A stretch of 13,155 nucleotides of DNA from Nitrososphaerota archaeon (GCA_021157985.1 JAGGVM010000081.1:1-13155), one strand, 5' to 3'; counted from the first letter of the stretch, positions 1-6,794 are shown. The notes: generated from the letters alone by a model not told the origin. Numbers and translations: made by a program.

Positions 1-549
1 ATAAGCAAATATCCATTCAAAGGATCTAAGATTTTGATGCTAGGATACTTGGCAAGCAGGATAGTTCCGCCTCTCTCTCTGCTTATACCGTTTTACATGC
101 TTTTCAGCCAATTAAAGCTGCTAAACACGCTCGCGGCGCTGGTTATCGTCGACACCTACATGTCGTTTCCCTTGGTTGTCTGGATGCTGAAAGGATTCTT
201 CGACGAGTTTCCGCAAGAGCTTATTGATGCGGCTCTGATCGACGGATGCAGCCAAATCGGAACAATGTTCAGAGTCGTTATTCCCGTATCGATGACCGCG
301 ATCGCCGCTGCAGGTATCATCACGTTCCTCTGGACTTGGAACGAGTTTATTTACGCGATAATTTTGACGTCGAGCAAGGAGGTCTTCCCGATGACTGTTG
401 GAATATTCTACTTCGTCGGAGATGAGGTAATCGAATGGAACTCTCTCAGCGCCGTTGCGATCTTCACCAGCCTTCCAGCGATAATATTCTTCATCCTGTT
501 CCAGAGATACATAATCGAGGGATTGGTTAAAGGAGCAATAAAGATGTGA
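1..549 (+). CDS. Sugar ABC transporter permease, MalG type (5' end cut off)
   Basis: Inner-membrane permease subunit of a carbohydrate ABC importer (MalG/binding-protein-dependent permease family). The reading frame is open to the first base, so the gene starts before the window; 182 residues are visible and the family is usually 270-290, so about 90-100 are missing. Visible are hydrophobic segments near window residues 21-40, 44-62, 100-123 and 150-170, and the cytoplasmic EAA loop that docks on the ATPase: DAALIDG at 76-82, followed by a proline at 95 in VVIPVSM, the usual EAA-x3-G-x9-I-x-P pattern. The WTWNEF segment after it is also typical of MalG-like permeases. The partner permease, solute-binding protein and ATPase presumably lie to the left. 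The substrate cannot be read from the permease; the neighbouring sugar/polyol enzymes on the other strand support a carbohydrate. Confidence 0.9.
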   Translation: MSKYPFKGSKILMLGYLASRIVPPLSLLIPFYMLFSQLKLLNTLAALVIVDTYMSFPLVVWMLKGFFDEFPQELIDAALIDGCSQIGTMFRVVIPVSMTAIAAAGIITFLWTWNEFIYAIILTSSKEVFPMTVGIFYFVGDEVIEWNSLSAVAIFTSLPAIIFFILFQRYIIEGLVKGAIKM

Positions 550-562
550 GAAAAATAGAAAC
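549..562 (-). terminator. U-rich terminator after the glyoxylate reductase gene
   Basis: Read on the minus strand, the bases just after the TAA stop at 571 include GTTTCTATTTTT (562-551). Archaeal RNA polymerase commonly stops at such T-rich runs without a hairpin. It lies in the 21-base gap between two convergent genes. This is inference from composition. Confidence 0.35.
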
Positions 563-570
563 TCAATAAT

Positions 571-1578
571 TTAAATCATTTTTACTTTTTCTAATGGTCT
601 AACATTGATCACTTCAGGGTTACATAGGTTGTCGGGTTTTTCTCCTCTTAGGACTTTTATTATTCCCTCGGCAGCCATTTCCGCCATCTTGTTCCTCGTG
701 TCATGAGAAGCGCTGGCTATATGGGGGGTGACGACCACGTTCTTCAACTTCAACAATGGGTCGTCAGGGTCTATAGGCTCTTTCTCAAAAACATCTAACC
801 CCGCCGCGGCTATCCAGCCCTCTTGAAGCGCCTTCGTCAAAGCTTTCTGATCTATTACCGGTCCTCTGGCAGTATTCACCAGAACCGCAGTCTTCTTCAT
901 AATCTTCAATTCTTTTTCTCCTATTAATCCACGAGTCTTAGGAGTTAGGGGAACGTGAACTGTGACGAAATCCGCTTCTTTTAGAATCCGCTCTATTGAG
1001 GCGTACTCTATTCCAAGCTCCTTCTCAGCGTCCTCTCTACGATAAACGTCGTAATACAGGATCTTCATGTTAAATCCCTTAGCCCTTTTCGCGACGGCGT
1101 AACCTATTCTTCCCAGCCCGATTACACCTAACACCTTTCCATAGATATCATGTCCGAGAAGCATCGTAGGCGCCCACGGAACCGTCCACTCCCCTTTACG
1201 TATCATGTTATCAGCTTCAACCACCCTCCTGGCAGCAGCCATCATCAAAGCCCAAGTGTGATCGGCAACAGTCTCGGTGAGAACTCCCGGAGTGTGAACC
1301 ACGTATATCCCCTTAGAGGTTGCATACTCGAGGTCAATGTGATCAAACCCAACGCTCATCGTTCCAATAACTCTCAACTTCTCCGCCTTGTCGATCAACT
1401 CCTTATCCATTTTCTCATTCAAGGTGCAATAGATCGCATCAACGTCTTTCACCGCTTCGAGCAACTCCTCTCTAGAAGGAGGAGGAACCTCATCTCTATA
1501 CCGAACTTCACAGCACTCCTTCAGCAGCTTGATCCCTACTTCGGGGATCTTCCTCGTCACGTAAACGACTGGCTTCAT
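571..1578 (-). CDS. gyaR: Glyoxylate/hydroxypyruvate reductase (D-2-hydroxyacid dehydrogenase family)
   Basis: NAD(P)H-dependent reductase expected to turn glyoxylate into glycolate and/or hydroxypyruvate into D-glycerate in the cytoplasm. The 335 residues match the archaeal GyaR length. The catalytic half-domains flank a Rossmann domain: GLGRIG nucleotide loop at 154-159, substrate/catalytic arginine R238 in NTARG, glutamate E267 in FEKEP, and general acid histidine H286 in TPHIASAS. The early VGFD and TPGVLTETVADH segments (about 76-107) are also family hallmarks. It is the last gene of a leftward cluster, 25 bases after the phosphatase gene. No Shine-Dalgarno is seen before the ATG, but a TATA-like GATTTAAAAG (1610-1601) sits about 27 bases upstream, so a separate leaderless transcript is likely in addition to readthrough. 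Related paralogues (formate, phosphoglycerate or lactate dehydrogenases) fit less well; cofactor choice is not resolved. Confidence 0.87.
   Translation of the reverse strand: MKPVVYVTRKIPEVGIKLLKECCEVRYRDEVPPPSREELLEAVKDVDAIYCTLNEKMDKELIDKAEKLRVIGTMSVGFDHIDLEYATSKGIYVVHTPGVLTETVADHTWALMMAAARRVVEADNMIRKGEWTVPWAPTMLLGHDIYGKVLGVIGLGRIGYAVAKRAKGFNMKILYYDVYRREDAEKELGIEYASIERILKEADFVTVHVPLTPKTRGLIGEKELKIMKKTAVLVNTARGPVIDQKALTKALQEGWIAAAGLDVFEKEPIDPDDPLLKLKNVVVTPHIASASHDTRNKMAEMAAEGIIKVLRGEKPDNLCNPEVINVRPLEKVKMI
579..590 (+). terminator. U-rich terminator after the ABC permease
   Basis: TTTTTACTTTTT begins 30 bases after the permease TGA stop and lies inside the 3' end of the convergent reductase gene. 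T-runs of this kind are the usual archaeal termination signal. Inferred from sequence only. Confidence 0.4.
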
Positions 1579-1600
1579 AAAAAGAACAAAAGTTTCACAT

Positions 1601-1610
1601 CTTTTAAATC
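1601..1610 (-). promoter_or_regulatory. TATA box of the glyoxylate reductase gene
   Basis: Minus-strand GATTTAAAAG is centred about 27 bases before the ATG at 1578, the spacing expected for a leaderless archaeal transcript. It partly overlaps the 3' end of the upstream phosphatase gene. Confidence 0.45.
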
Positions 1611-2422
1611 TTTGCTATATTCTCATCCCTCAGTCCTAATATTTCATCTAGAAGCTCCTTCGTCGACGCGACTACCACGCCGAGCCTCTTCTTCTCCGTC
1701 AACGAGATAGTTTCGTCTCCACCGATTATCGAGTAATGTCCTCCTGACCACTTGACCAGATACATGGGTGCGCAGAGATCCATTACCTTGAGATCGGGGG
1801 TTGTGCACGCGAACGCGTCCGCTTTCTCTTCCAGGATATAGGCTATTTCCAAGTTTGCTGCTGCGAAGAAGCGAGTATGCTTAGCGTTCTCCATTATCTT
1901 CATGAACCACCACTTTCCCTCACCTGACCTCTTCGCACCAGACAAGTCTAAGAAGATCAGCGCATCCTTCAAGGATTTGACATCGCTTAGAGATGGAGGA
2001 GCTCCATTAATCTTGACCCCGTTTTCGACGTCGCCTAAATAGATCTTTCCAGATATGTGGTCGATTACTCCCGCCGCGATCACATCCTTCATTGAGAGCG
2101 ATTTCGAGATCGCTATGGAGGAGGCGTAAAAAGGTAATCCATGAGAAGCGTTCGTTGAGCCATCTACAGGATCCACTAAGACATAATATTCCGGATTTTC
2201 CTGCGGTAAATAGCCTATCTCCTCTGAAATTATGTAAGGCTTATCAAGATATTTTTTCACGACGCTTATGACCGCCTTCTCGGTCAGTATGTCGAATTGG
2301 CGGGAAAGGTCTCCGAAACCACCCTTAGATTCTACTTGAATCATGTTCTTTGAGAGAGCTTCTGAAAGAACTCGCCTGGCCTCGAGTAAAGCCTCCTTGA
2401 TGACATCCGTTAAACGCGTCAT
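1604..2422 (-). CDS. Inositol monophosphatase / fructose-1,6-bisphosphatase family phosphatase
   Basis: Mg2+-dependent sugar-phosphate phosphatase; archaeal members often hydrolyse both inositol-1-phosphate and fructose-1,6-bisphosphate. The 272 residues are the usual length. Metal ligands are visible in order: E67/E68 in ISEEIG, D84 and D87 in the signature DPVDGSTN (84-91), and D215 in KVMDLCAP near the C-terminus, the counterpart of the WDxAAG site. The signature has Ser instead of the more common Thr after DG, which is seen in other members. It starts at ATG, 55 bases after the dehydrogenase stop and 25 bases before the reductase, all on the same strand, so co-transcription is likely. The context suggests dephosphorylation of a sugar or polyol phosphate; the true substrate is not determinable from sequence alone. 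Confidence 0.85.
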   Translation of the reverse strand: MTRLTDVIKEALLEARRVLSEALSKNMIQVESKGGFGDLSRQFDILTEKAVISVVKKYLDKPYIISEEIGYLPQENPEYYVLVDPVDGSTNASHGLPFYASSIAISKSLSMKDVIAAGVIDHISGKIYLGDVENGVKINGAPPSLSDVKSLKDALIFLDLSGAKRSGEGKWWFMKIMENAKHTRFFAAANLEIAYILEEKADAFACTTPDLKVMDLCAPMYLVKWSGGHYSIIGGDETISLTEKKRLGVVVASTKELLDEILGLRDENIAKI

Positions 2423-2477
2423 TCTGAAAAATGTTTAAGAGAGGTTGTTCAAATATGCTTCTCGAGTTCTTATCATC

Positions 2478-3626
2478 TTATTGGCCGAAAGCTTTCTTCA
2501 CGATCGCTTTTAAGTCGCTGGTTGAAGGAGGTTTCAGACAGTTCTCGAGGTTTCGCTTATACGATGAAGCTTCTTCTACGATCTTGTCTAACTCGGATTC
2601 AGGTACGCCTGCCTCTTTCAGGTTCATCGGTAAACCGGCAGAGCTTTTCAGCGCATCTATTTTTTGAACGAGCTCGCGGGCTATTTCACTTGGATCGTCC
2701 GCTCCAATTCCAAGAGCCTTTCCCAATGAGACCGTTCTCTCTGGAACATTTTCAGCAATGTACTCGATGAACTGCGTGAGGAATAGGGCGTTCGCGAGTC
2801 CGTGGGGGATGCCGAACTTTTGAGTCAGATAATAGCCGAGCCCGTGGACGACGACCGTTCCTGCGAGATTTATCGCGAATCCGGCTAACATGCTTGCGTA
2901 AAATAAGCGTTCCTTTGAATCGAAGTCTCCCTTCACTCCCTTCTCGAAGTTCTCAAAGATCATTCGTATTGATTCAACGGCGTATAGGTCGGAGAGCTCG
3001 CTGGATTTAACGTGATAATACGCTTCTAGCGCGTGGGATAGAGCGTCCATAGAGGTATGCGCCGTTATATTGTTAGGTAAATACTTCATTACGTTTGAAT
3101 CTAGGATCGAGATCGTTGGAACGATCTCCTCGCTGGCTATCACTTTTTTCTTCAAGCCCACGCTGTAGACCCCATATTTCGTAACCTCGCTTCCCGTCCC
3201 GCAGGTCGTAGGTATAGCGATTATCGGGAGAATCGGAGGCTTCACTTCGGCCGGGTAAAAATAATCCTCGAGCCGGCCGCCATGAGCCGCTAAAACCGAT
3301 ATCCCCTTGGCCGCGTCCATAGCGCTTCCGCCGCCGAATCCGATAACGAACTCCACGCCCTGCTCTCTGGCTAAGGAGCCGCCGGCCTCAACCGTTTCTA
3401 TTGATGGATTAGGTTCAACCCTATCGAAGACCACTACTTTGGATCCCGAAGAAGTTAGAAGAGATTTTATCTTGTCTAAGTAGCCGGATCTCCGCGCAAA
3501 GCTCCTTCCCGTGACCAGCATAGCCGTCCCACGTATCCCAAGCTGGTCTAAAAGCTCGGGCAATAACTCTATCGAGCCCCTTCCGAAGACTATCTTCCTC
3601 GGAGATCTAAAGGAAAACAACTTCAT
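2478..3626 (-). CDS. Iron-containing (group III) alcohol dehydrogenase
   Basis: NAD(P)-dependent alcohol/aldehyde oxidoreductase of the Fe-ADH family. With the start chosen here it has 382 residues, the normal family size. Visible are the nucleotide-binding GGGS at 98-101 followed by D104, and all four metal ligands: D194 and H198 in TSMDALSHALEA, H261 in VVHGLG and H275 in IPHGLAN. I chose the ATG at 3626 over the in-frame TTG at 3650 because AGGAGG lies 4 bases before the ATG, because homologues begin close to the FxFxSPRKIVFG segment, and because a TATA-like box at 3651-3663 would place the transcript start near 3630. It is the first gene of a leftward cluster with a sugar phosphatase and a glyoxylate/hydroxypyruvate reductase. 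Polyol, lactaldehyde or short-chain alcohol substrates are all possible. Glycerol-1-phosphate dehydrogenase belongs to the same superfamily but the fit is poorer. Confidence 0.88.
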   Translation of the reverse strand: MKLFSFRSPRKIVFGRGSIELLPELLDQLGIRGTAMLVTGRSFARRSGYLDKIKSLLTSSGSKVVVFDRVEPNPSIETVEAGGSLAREQGVEFVIGFGGGSAMDAAKGISVLAAHGGRLEDYFYPAEVKPPILPIIAIPTTCGTGSEVTKYGVYSVGLKKKVIASEEIVPTISILDSNVMKYLPNNITAHTSMDALSHALEAYYHVKSSELSDLYAVESIRMIFENFEKGVKGDFDSKERLFYASMLAGFAINLAGTVVVHGLGYYLTQKFGIPHGLANALFLTQFIEYIAENVPERTVSLGKALGIGADDPSEIARELVQKIDALKSSAGLPMNLKEAGVPESELDKIVEEASSYKRNLENCLKPPSTSDLKAIVKKAFGQ

Positions 3627-3650
3627 CAACCCTCCTTGCCCGATGCTCAA

Positions 3651-3663
3651 ACATAAATTTTTA
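3651..3663 (-). promoter_or_regulatory. TATA-like box of the alcohol dehydrogenase operon
   Basis: Minus strand TTAAAAATTTATG lies 25-37 bases before the ATG at 3626, in the 44-base gap after the upstream basic-protein gene. It suggests that the dehydrogenase cluster has its own promoter with a very short leader that still contains AGGAGG. Confidence 0.4.
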
Positions 3664-3670
3664 ACAACGT

Positions 3671-4006
3671 TTACTCGGAGGCTTTACTCCTTCGGCTGCC
3701 TCCAGACTTAACTACAACCCTCCTGCGCTTGCTCTTGAACCGCTTCTCGACCTCCTTGAGGGATTTCTTATACAGCTGCGGCCAGGCCTTAGCGAGCTCC
3801 CGCTCAACAACCTCAGCAAGAAACTCGCTTATGCTAAACCGAGGAACCACACTTTTCCAATAATTCAGAACGCAGCTGGCAACCGGAGAGTAGAAAGCAA
3901 GCCTCGGCTGCTTGACGGCTGTCTTAACCGCTTCTCTGAAAAGCTTCTCATCAACGCTCTTATTCTTTGCTTTTTGCCGCTTGGTCTTTTTCGCTCCGCC
4001 GGCCAT
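3671..4006 (-). CDS. Small basic protein with possible ribbon-helix-helix segment
   Basis: Not recognised as a named family. The 111-residue protein starts MAGGAKKTKRQKAKNK, a lysine-rich tail, and ends with a second basic stretch (KSKRRRVVVKS). Between them, around residues 45-75, a short strand-like VVPRFSISEF leads into two amphipathic helices (LAEVVERELAKAW, then LYKKSLKEVEKRF), a layout compatible with a ribbon-helix-helix DNA-binding unit. The frame stays open upstream to a TTG at 4219, but that extension looks like non-coding sequence. The ATG at 4006 fits better: an A/T-rich box (4026-4036) lies about 25 bases before it, giving a leaderless mRNA, and no Shine-Dalgarno is present. That box is bracketed by a perfect inverted repeat, which hints at autoregulation. 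Alternatives are a nucleoid or RNA-binding protein. The gene itself is fairly secure; the function is inference. Confidence 0.62.
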   Translation of the reverse strand: MAGGAKKTKRQKAKNKSVDEKLFREAVKTAVKQPRLAFYSPVASCVLNYWKSVVPRFSISEFLAEVVERELAKAWPQLYKKSLKEVEKRFKSKRRRVVVKSGGSRRSKASE

Positions 4007-4012
4007 GCCTAA

Positions 4013-4045
4013 ATGGTAAAACTTCAAAAATAAAACTTTTACCAT
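4013..4045. promoter_or_regulatory. Perfect 9-bp inverted repeat around the TATA box of the small basic gene
   Basis: ATGGTAAAA (4013-4021) and TTTTACCAT (4037-4045) are exact reverse complements separated by 15 bases. The spacer holds the A/T-rich box (minus strand TTTTATTTTTG, 4035-4025) that sits about 25 bases before the ATG at 4006. Arm centres are 24 bp apart, a little over two helical turns, as expected for a dimer pair binding one DNA face. An operator is the natural reading; the binder is unknown, the basic protein itself being the first candidate. Confidence 0.5.
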
Positions 4046-4258
4046 AAACCTTCCCTGAGGGAGCCTAATCCGAAAAAGGATGTAATTCCGTGGCAACGGG
4101 ATTCCGGTGGGCCTCAGTAATGCCTTACGAAAAGGATTATTGGGGAATAGACCACCGTATCCACGAACATCAGTTATAAACACACCACCGAAAAGAAGGA
4201 AAAAGGCCGCAGAACGCAAACGAATCGGTTGGAGTATCTTATGCTTGGATAAATAATC

Positions 4259-4300
4259 CCGTTTAAACGGTAATAAATGGAGTTACCGTACCTAGTACGG
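4259..4300. repeat. Nested palindromes built on CCGT/ACGG half-sites
   Basis: Three perfect dyads overlap in 42 bases: CCGTTTAAACGG (4259-4270), ACGGTAA / TTACCGT (4267-4273 and 4283-4289, 9-base spacer), and CCGTACCTAGTACGG (4286-4300, 6-bp arms with a 3-base centre). The same CCGT/ACGG half-site therefore occurs four times in alternating orientation. It lies between the divergent small basic gene and EF-2. A multi-site operator is the simplest explanation; a small RNA with alternative hairpins is possible, as a TATA-like GATAAATAATC (4248-4258) lies just upstream and a T-run (GGTTTTTATG) just downstream. Confidence 0.55.
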
Positions 4301-4380
4301 CGCATAGGATTTTGCGGTTTTTATGTTTGAAGGTTTACTTTTGATGTTTTATCTTTTACTTTTTATCTTTGATCTCCTTA

Positions 4381-4498
4381 TCGCGATTGATGGCCGGCGT
4401 CGTGAGGTGGGAGGGGAGCCTTCATGACGTGATTTTCCGGGGGCTGAGGCTCTGCGGAGAGAATGGAAGTGAGGGATGCTGGTTCGAGGCGCGTTTTT
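4381..4498 (+). other. GC-rich structured segment, possible small RNA or leader
   Basis: After the T-rich tract the composition switches to G-rich DNA. CGTCGTGAGG (4398-4407) pairs with CCTTCATGACG (4419-4429), giving 10 base pairs with one G-U and a single bulged T around an 11-base purine loop. A weaker TCCG/CGGA stem follows (4436-4439 and 4457-4460). The segment ends near a T-run. It does not match C/D box, SRP or RNase P consensus elements that I could check by eye. It might be an independent RNA or a long alternative 5' leader of EF-2. Low confidence. Confidence 0.22.
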
Positions 4499-4525
4499 GG
4501 AGGGATGCCGTGGTTTGGGATAATC

Positions 4526-4535
4526 TTTATTATTA
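4526..4535 (+). promoter_or_regulatory. Probable TATA box of EF-2
   Basis: TTTATTATTA stands out in GC-richer surroundings and would place the transcript start near 4556-4558, leaving a leader of about 19 bases that contains the GGGAGAG ribosome-binding site (4565-4571) before the ATG at 4576. A second, more distal T-rich promoter candidate is at 4351-4367. Confidence 0.42.
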
Positions 4536-4575
4536 CGGGGTTCGCCTGTCTCGGCGGAGTAAAAGGGAGAGAAGC

Positions 4576-6765
4576 ATGCCTCGTGTTAAGAAGATCTCGG
4601 AAGTTTTGGACATACTTAAGCAGAAAGATCAGATCAGAAACATAGGGACGATTGCCCACGTCGACCACGGCAAGACCACGACCACGGATAGCCTGCTGGC
4701 TGCCGCTGGCCTGCTGTCTCCGACCCTGGCGGGTAGGGCGCTTGCCCTCGACTACTTGGAAGAGGAGCAGCAGAGGCAGATGACGATTAAGGCGGCGAAC
4801 ATCTCGCTTTACTACGAGATGAATGGGAAGCCGTATATCATTAACATGATCGATACCCCAGGCCACGTGGACTTCAGCGGCAGGGTTACTAGAGCACTTA
4901 GAGCTATAGATGGGGCGATAGTGGTCGTTGACGCGGTCGAGGGAGTCATGACCCAGACCGAAACGGTCGTTAGGCAGGCGCTGGAGGAGCGCGTTAGACC
5001 CGTCCTCTATATAAATAAGATAGATAGGCTGATCAAGGAGCTCAGGCTCACCCCGGATAAGATCCAAGAAACCTTGGCCAGGATCGTGATGGACGTTAAT
5101 AGGCTTATCGAGATGTACGCCGAGCCGCAGTATAAGCAGAAGTGGAAGGTGAGCTTCCAGGATGGAACGGTCGCCATAGGCAGCGCCAAGGATCGATGGG
5201 GCTTCACGATCCCGCAGGCTCAGAAGAGGGGCATAAAGTTCAGCGACGTCATGAAGGCTTTCCAGAACAACGATTTAGACTGGCTGAGGGAGAACGCGCC
5301 GCTCCACGAGGCCATCCTAGAGATGGTGATCAATCATCACCCACCTCCGCACGTCGCCCAAAAGTACAGGATACCGAAGATTTGGAAAGGCGATATAGAG
5401 TCGGAAGTCGGCCAAGCGATGGTGAACTGCGATGAAAACGGCCCGGCGGTGATGATAGTGACCGACGTGAAGGTGGATCCGCAGGCCGGCGTCGTCGCGA
5501 CCGGCAGGCTCTTCAGCGGAACCGTGCGAGAGGGAGACACGATCCAGATAGTCGGCAGAAACATCTCGAGGCGCATCCAGCAGGTCACGGTCTATATGGG
5601 TCCGAACCGAGAGATCGTTGGAACACTTCCAGCCGGGAACATCCCAGCCCTTCTAGGAATAGATGAGGCGAGGGCGGGCGACACCCTCGCGACGGTGGAT
5701 CTCGTTCCCTTCGAGTCCATGAGATACGTCTCCGAGCCCGTCGTAACTATATCCGTTGAGCCGAAGCATAGCAAGGACCTGCCTAAGCTCGTAGACTTCC
5801 TGAACAAGCTCTCGATCGAGGACCCGACCCTCGTGACGACCGTCCGCCCCGAGACCGGAGAATACTTGATAAGCGGTATGGGAACCCTCCACCTCGAGAT
5901 CGCGCTCACCTGGATATCTAAGGCCGGAATAGAGGTGGTGGCCAGTAAGCCGATAATCCTCTACAGGGAGACGGTCTCTAAGAAGGGAAAGGTCTACGAG
6001 GGGAAGTCGCCGAATAAGCATAACCGCATCTACATACAGGTGGAGCCCCTCGAGGAGGAGATAATCGAGCTCATAAGGAAGGGCGAGCTGTTCAACGAGA
6101 TGGATAGGAAGCAGATAGCGAAGATCCTGAGGGAGCATGGATGGGACGCCGACATGGCTAGAAGCGTCTGGCACATAGACCCGAGGGGAAACATCCTCGT
6201 GGACATGACCAAGGGAGCCCAATACCTCCAAGAATCCAAAGCCTTGATAATAGCCGGATTCCAAGACGTGATGGAGCGAGGGCCTCTCGCGGAGGAGGCC
6301 ATGAGGGGAGTTAAAGCCATTCTCGTCAACGTCGAGCTGCACGAGGACCCCGTCCACAGAGGATACGCTCAGATAGTCCCAGCCACTCGGAGAACCCTCT
6401 ACGCGAGCATCCTCAGCGCCGATCCGATCCTCCTAGAACCCATACTCAAGATAGAGGCTAAGGTCACTCCAGACCTAATGGGCGCCGTGACCTCGGTGAT
6501 AACGAGCAAGCGTGGAAGGGTCTTGAACGTGACTCAGCAGGAATACATAACCGTGATCACGGGCGAGATCCCGGCGGCCGAGACCTTCGACCTAAGCGAG
6601 GTGATGAGAAGCGCGACGATGGGAAAAGCCTTCTGGGCTACGGAGTTCTACGCCTGGAAACCGGTCCCCGCGTCGCTGAGAGAGAAGGTAATACAGGAGA
6701 TAAGGAAGCGGAAGGGGCTGCCGCCGGAGATCCCGAAGATCTCGGACTTCGTCGAGTCCGCCTAG
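4576..6765 (+). CDS. fusA: Archaeal elongation factor 2 (aEF-2)
   Basis: GTPase that drives ribosomal translocation. It has 729 residues, the usual archaeal EF-2 size. GTPase motifs are all present: AHVDHGKT (27-34), the switch-I threonine T70 in RQMTIKAA, DTPGH (93-97), NKID (147-150) and SAK (203-205). Domain IV carries HEDPVHRG, whose histidine H594 aligns with the diphthamide histidine (H699 of yeast EF-2), so the HxDxxHRG loop is intact. The C-terminal domain V follows (SATMGKAFW, then FVESA). I chose the ATG at 4576 because homologues start there (MPRVKK before the GTPase domain) and GGGAGAG precedes it; the frame is open for 69 more codons upstream to a TTG at 4369, but that stretch has no EF-2 counterpart. 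The next gene starts within about 60 bases, on the same strand. Confidence 0.97.
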   Translation: MPRVKKISEVLDILKQKDQIRNIGTIAHVDHGKTTTTDSLLAAAGLLSPTLAGRALALDYLEEEQQRQMTIKAANISLYYEMNGKPYIINMIDTPGHVDFSGRVTRALRAIDGAIVVVDAVEGVMTQTETVVRQALEERVRPVLYINKIDRLIKELRLTPDKIQETLARIVMDVNRLIEMYAEPQYKQKWKVSFQDGTVAIGSAKDRWGFTIPQAQKRGIKFSDVMKAFQNNDLDWLRENAPLHEAILEMVINHHPPPHVAQKYRIPKIWKGDIESEVGQAMVNCDENGPAVMIVTDVKVDPQAGVVATGRLFSGTVREGDTIQIVGRNISRRIQQVTVYMGPNREIVGTLPAGNIPALLGIDEARAGDTLATVDLVPFESMRYVSEPVVTISVEPKHSKDLPKLVDFLNKLSIEDPTLVTTVRPETGEYLISGMGTLHLEIALTWISKAGIEVVASKPIILYRETVSKKGKVYEGKSPNKHNRIYIQVEPLEEEIIELIRKGELFNEMDRKQIAKILREHGWDADMARSVWHIDPRGNILVDMTKGAQYLQESKALIIAGFQDVMERGPLAEEAMRGVKAILVNVELHEDPVHRGYAQIVPATRRTLYASILSADPILLEPILKIEAKVTPDLMGAVTSVITSKRGRVLNVTQQEYITVITGEIPAAETFDLSEVMRSATMGKAFWATEFYAWKPVPASLREKVIQEIRKRKGLPPEIPKISDFVESA

Positions 6766-6783
6766 CACTTTCACCCAACCCCC

Positions 6784-6794
6784 AAAAATATATT
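6784..6794 (+). promoter_or_regulatory. TATA box before the arcade-like gene run
   Basis: AAAAATATATT lies just after the EF-2 stop and would start transcription near 6815. This falls downstream of the GTG at 6797 and before the in-frame GTG at 6827, which bears on the start choice of the following gene. Confidence 0.4.

Larger units (their letters stand above)
4046..4575. other. 530-base non-coding region rich in dyads, upstream of EF-2
   Basis: I see no convincing coding sequence here. Two in-frame extensions cross it (leftward to 4219, and 69 codons from TTG 4369 into EF-2), but neither has a good start site or the composition of its neighbours. It holds an 11-base odd palindrome TCCCTGAGGGA (4052-4062), a cluster of CCGT/ACGG palindromes (4259-4300), a long T-rich pyrimidine tract (about 4341-4378) that could be a promoter, a GC-rich segment with a strong hairpin (4398-4429), the repeated word GAGGGATGC twice within about 40 bases, a T-run in GCGTTTTTGG near 4494-4498, and the probable EF-2 TATA box at 4526-4535. 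No tRNA T-loop, SRP RNA or RNase P RNA hallmark was found. Confidence 0.5.

Noticed and set aside
1150..1710. Long plus-strand ORF opposite the reductase gene
   Set aside because: It lies antisense to the well-supported reductase and phosphatase genes and has the low-complexity look of a shadow frame.
4100..4200. Possible C/D box guide RNA on the minus strand (CTGATGT ... CTGA)
   Set aside because: The C box ends in T instead of the required A, no D'/C' pair is present, and no terminal stem forms.
4007..4219. 71-residue upstream extension of the small basic protein, with a hydrophobic start resembling a signal peptide
   Set aside because: It begins at TTG without a ribosome-binding site and would carry the TATA box and dyad inside coding sequence. 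The MAGGAKK start at the ATG is far more natural.
4478..4492. GGTTCGAGGCGC resembling a tRNA T-loop
   Set aside because: The flanking bases (GCTGG and CGCGT) do not pair into a T-stem, and no acceptor, D or anticodon arm can be drawn around it on either strand.
4369..4575. 69-codon in-frame N-terminal extension of EF-2 from a TTG
   Set aside because: EF-2 proteins do not carry such an extension, there is no ribosome-binding site at 4369, and a good one (GGGAGAG) precedes the ATG at 4576. The open frame reflects GC-rich sequence with few stops.
4463..4645. 60-residue ORF with a hydrophobic segment overlapping the EF-2 start
   Set aside because: It overlaps the conserved EF-2 N-terminus in another frame and lacks a convincing start signal; treated as a shadow.
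5653..6357. 234-codon minus-strand ORF inside EF-2
   Set aside because: It is an antisense shadow of the strongly conserved EF-2 gene; no start signal or recognisable domain.
6300..6700. Apparent loss of a key histidine in EF-2 (FYAW where yeast has FDHW)
   Set aside because: Counting along yeast EF-2 puts the diphthamide histidine in the IHRG loop, not in FDHW. That loop is intact here (H594).
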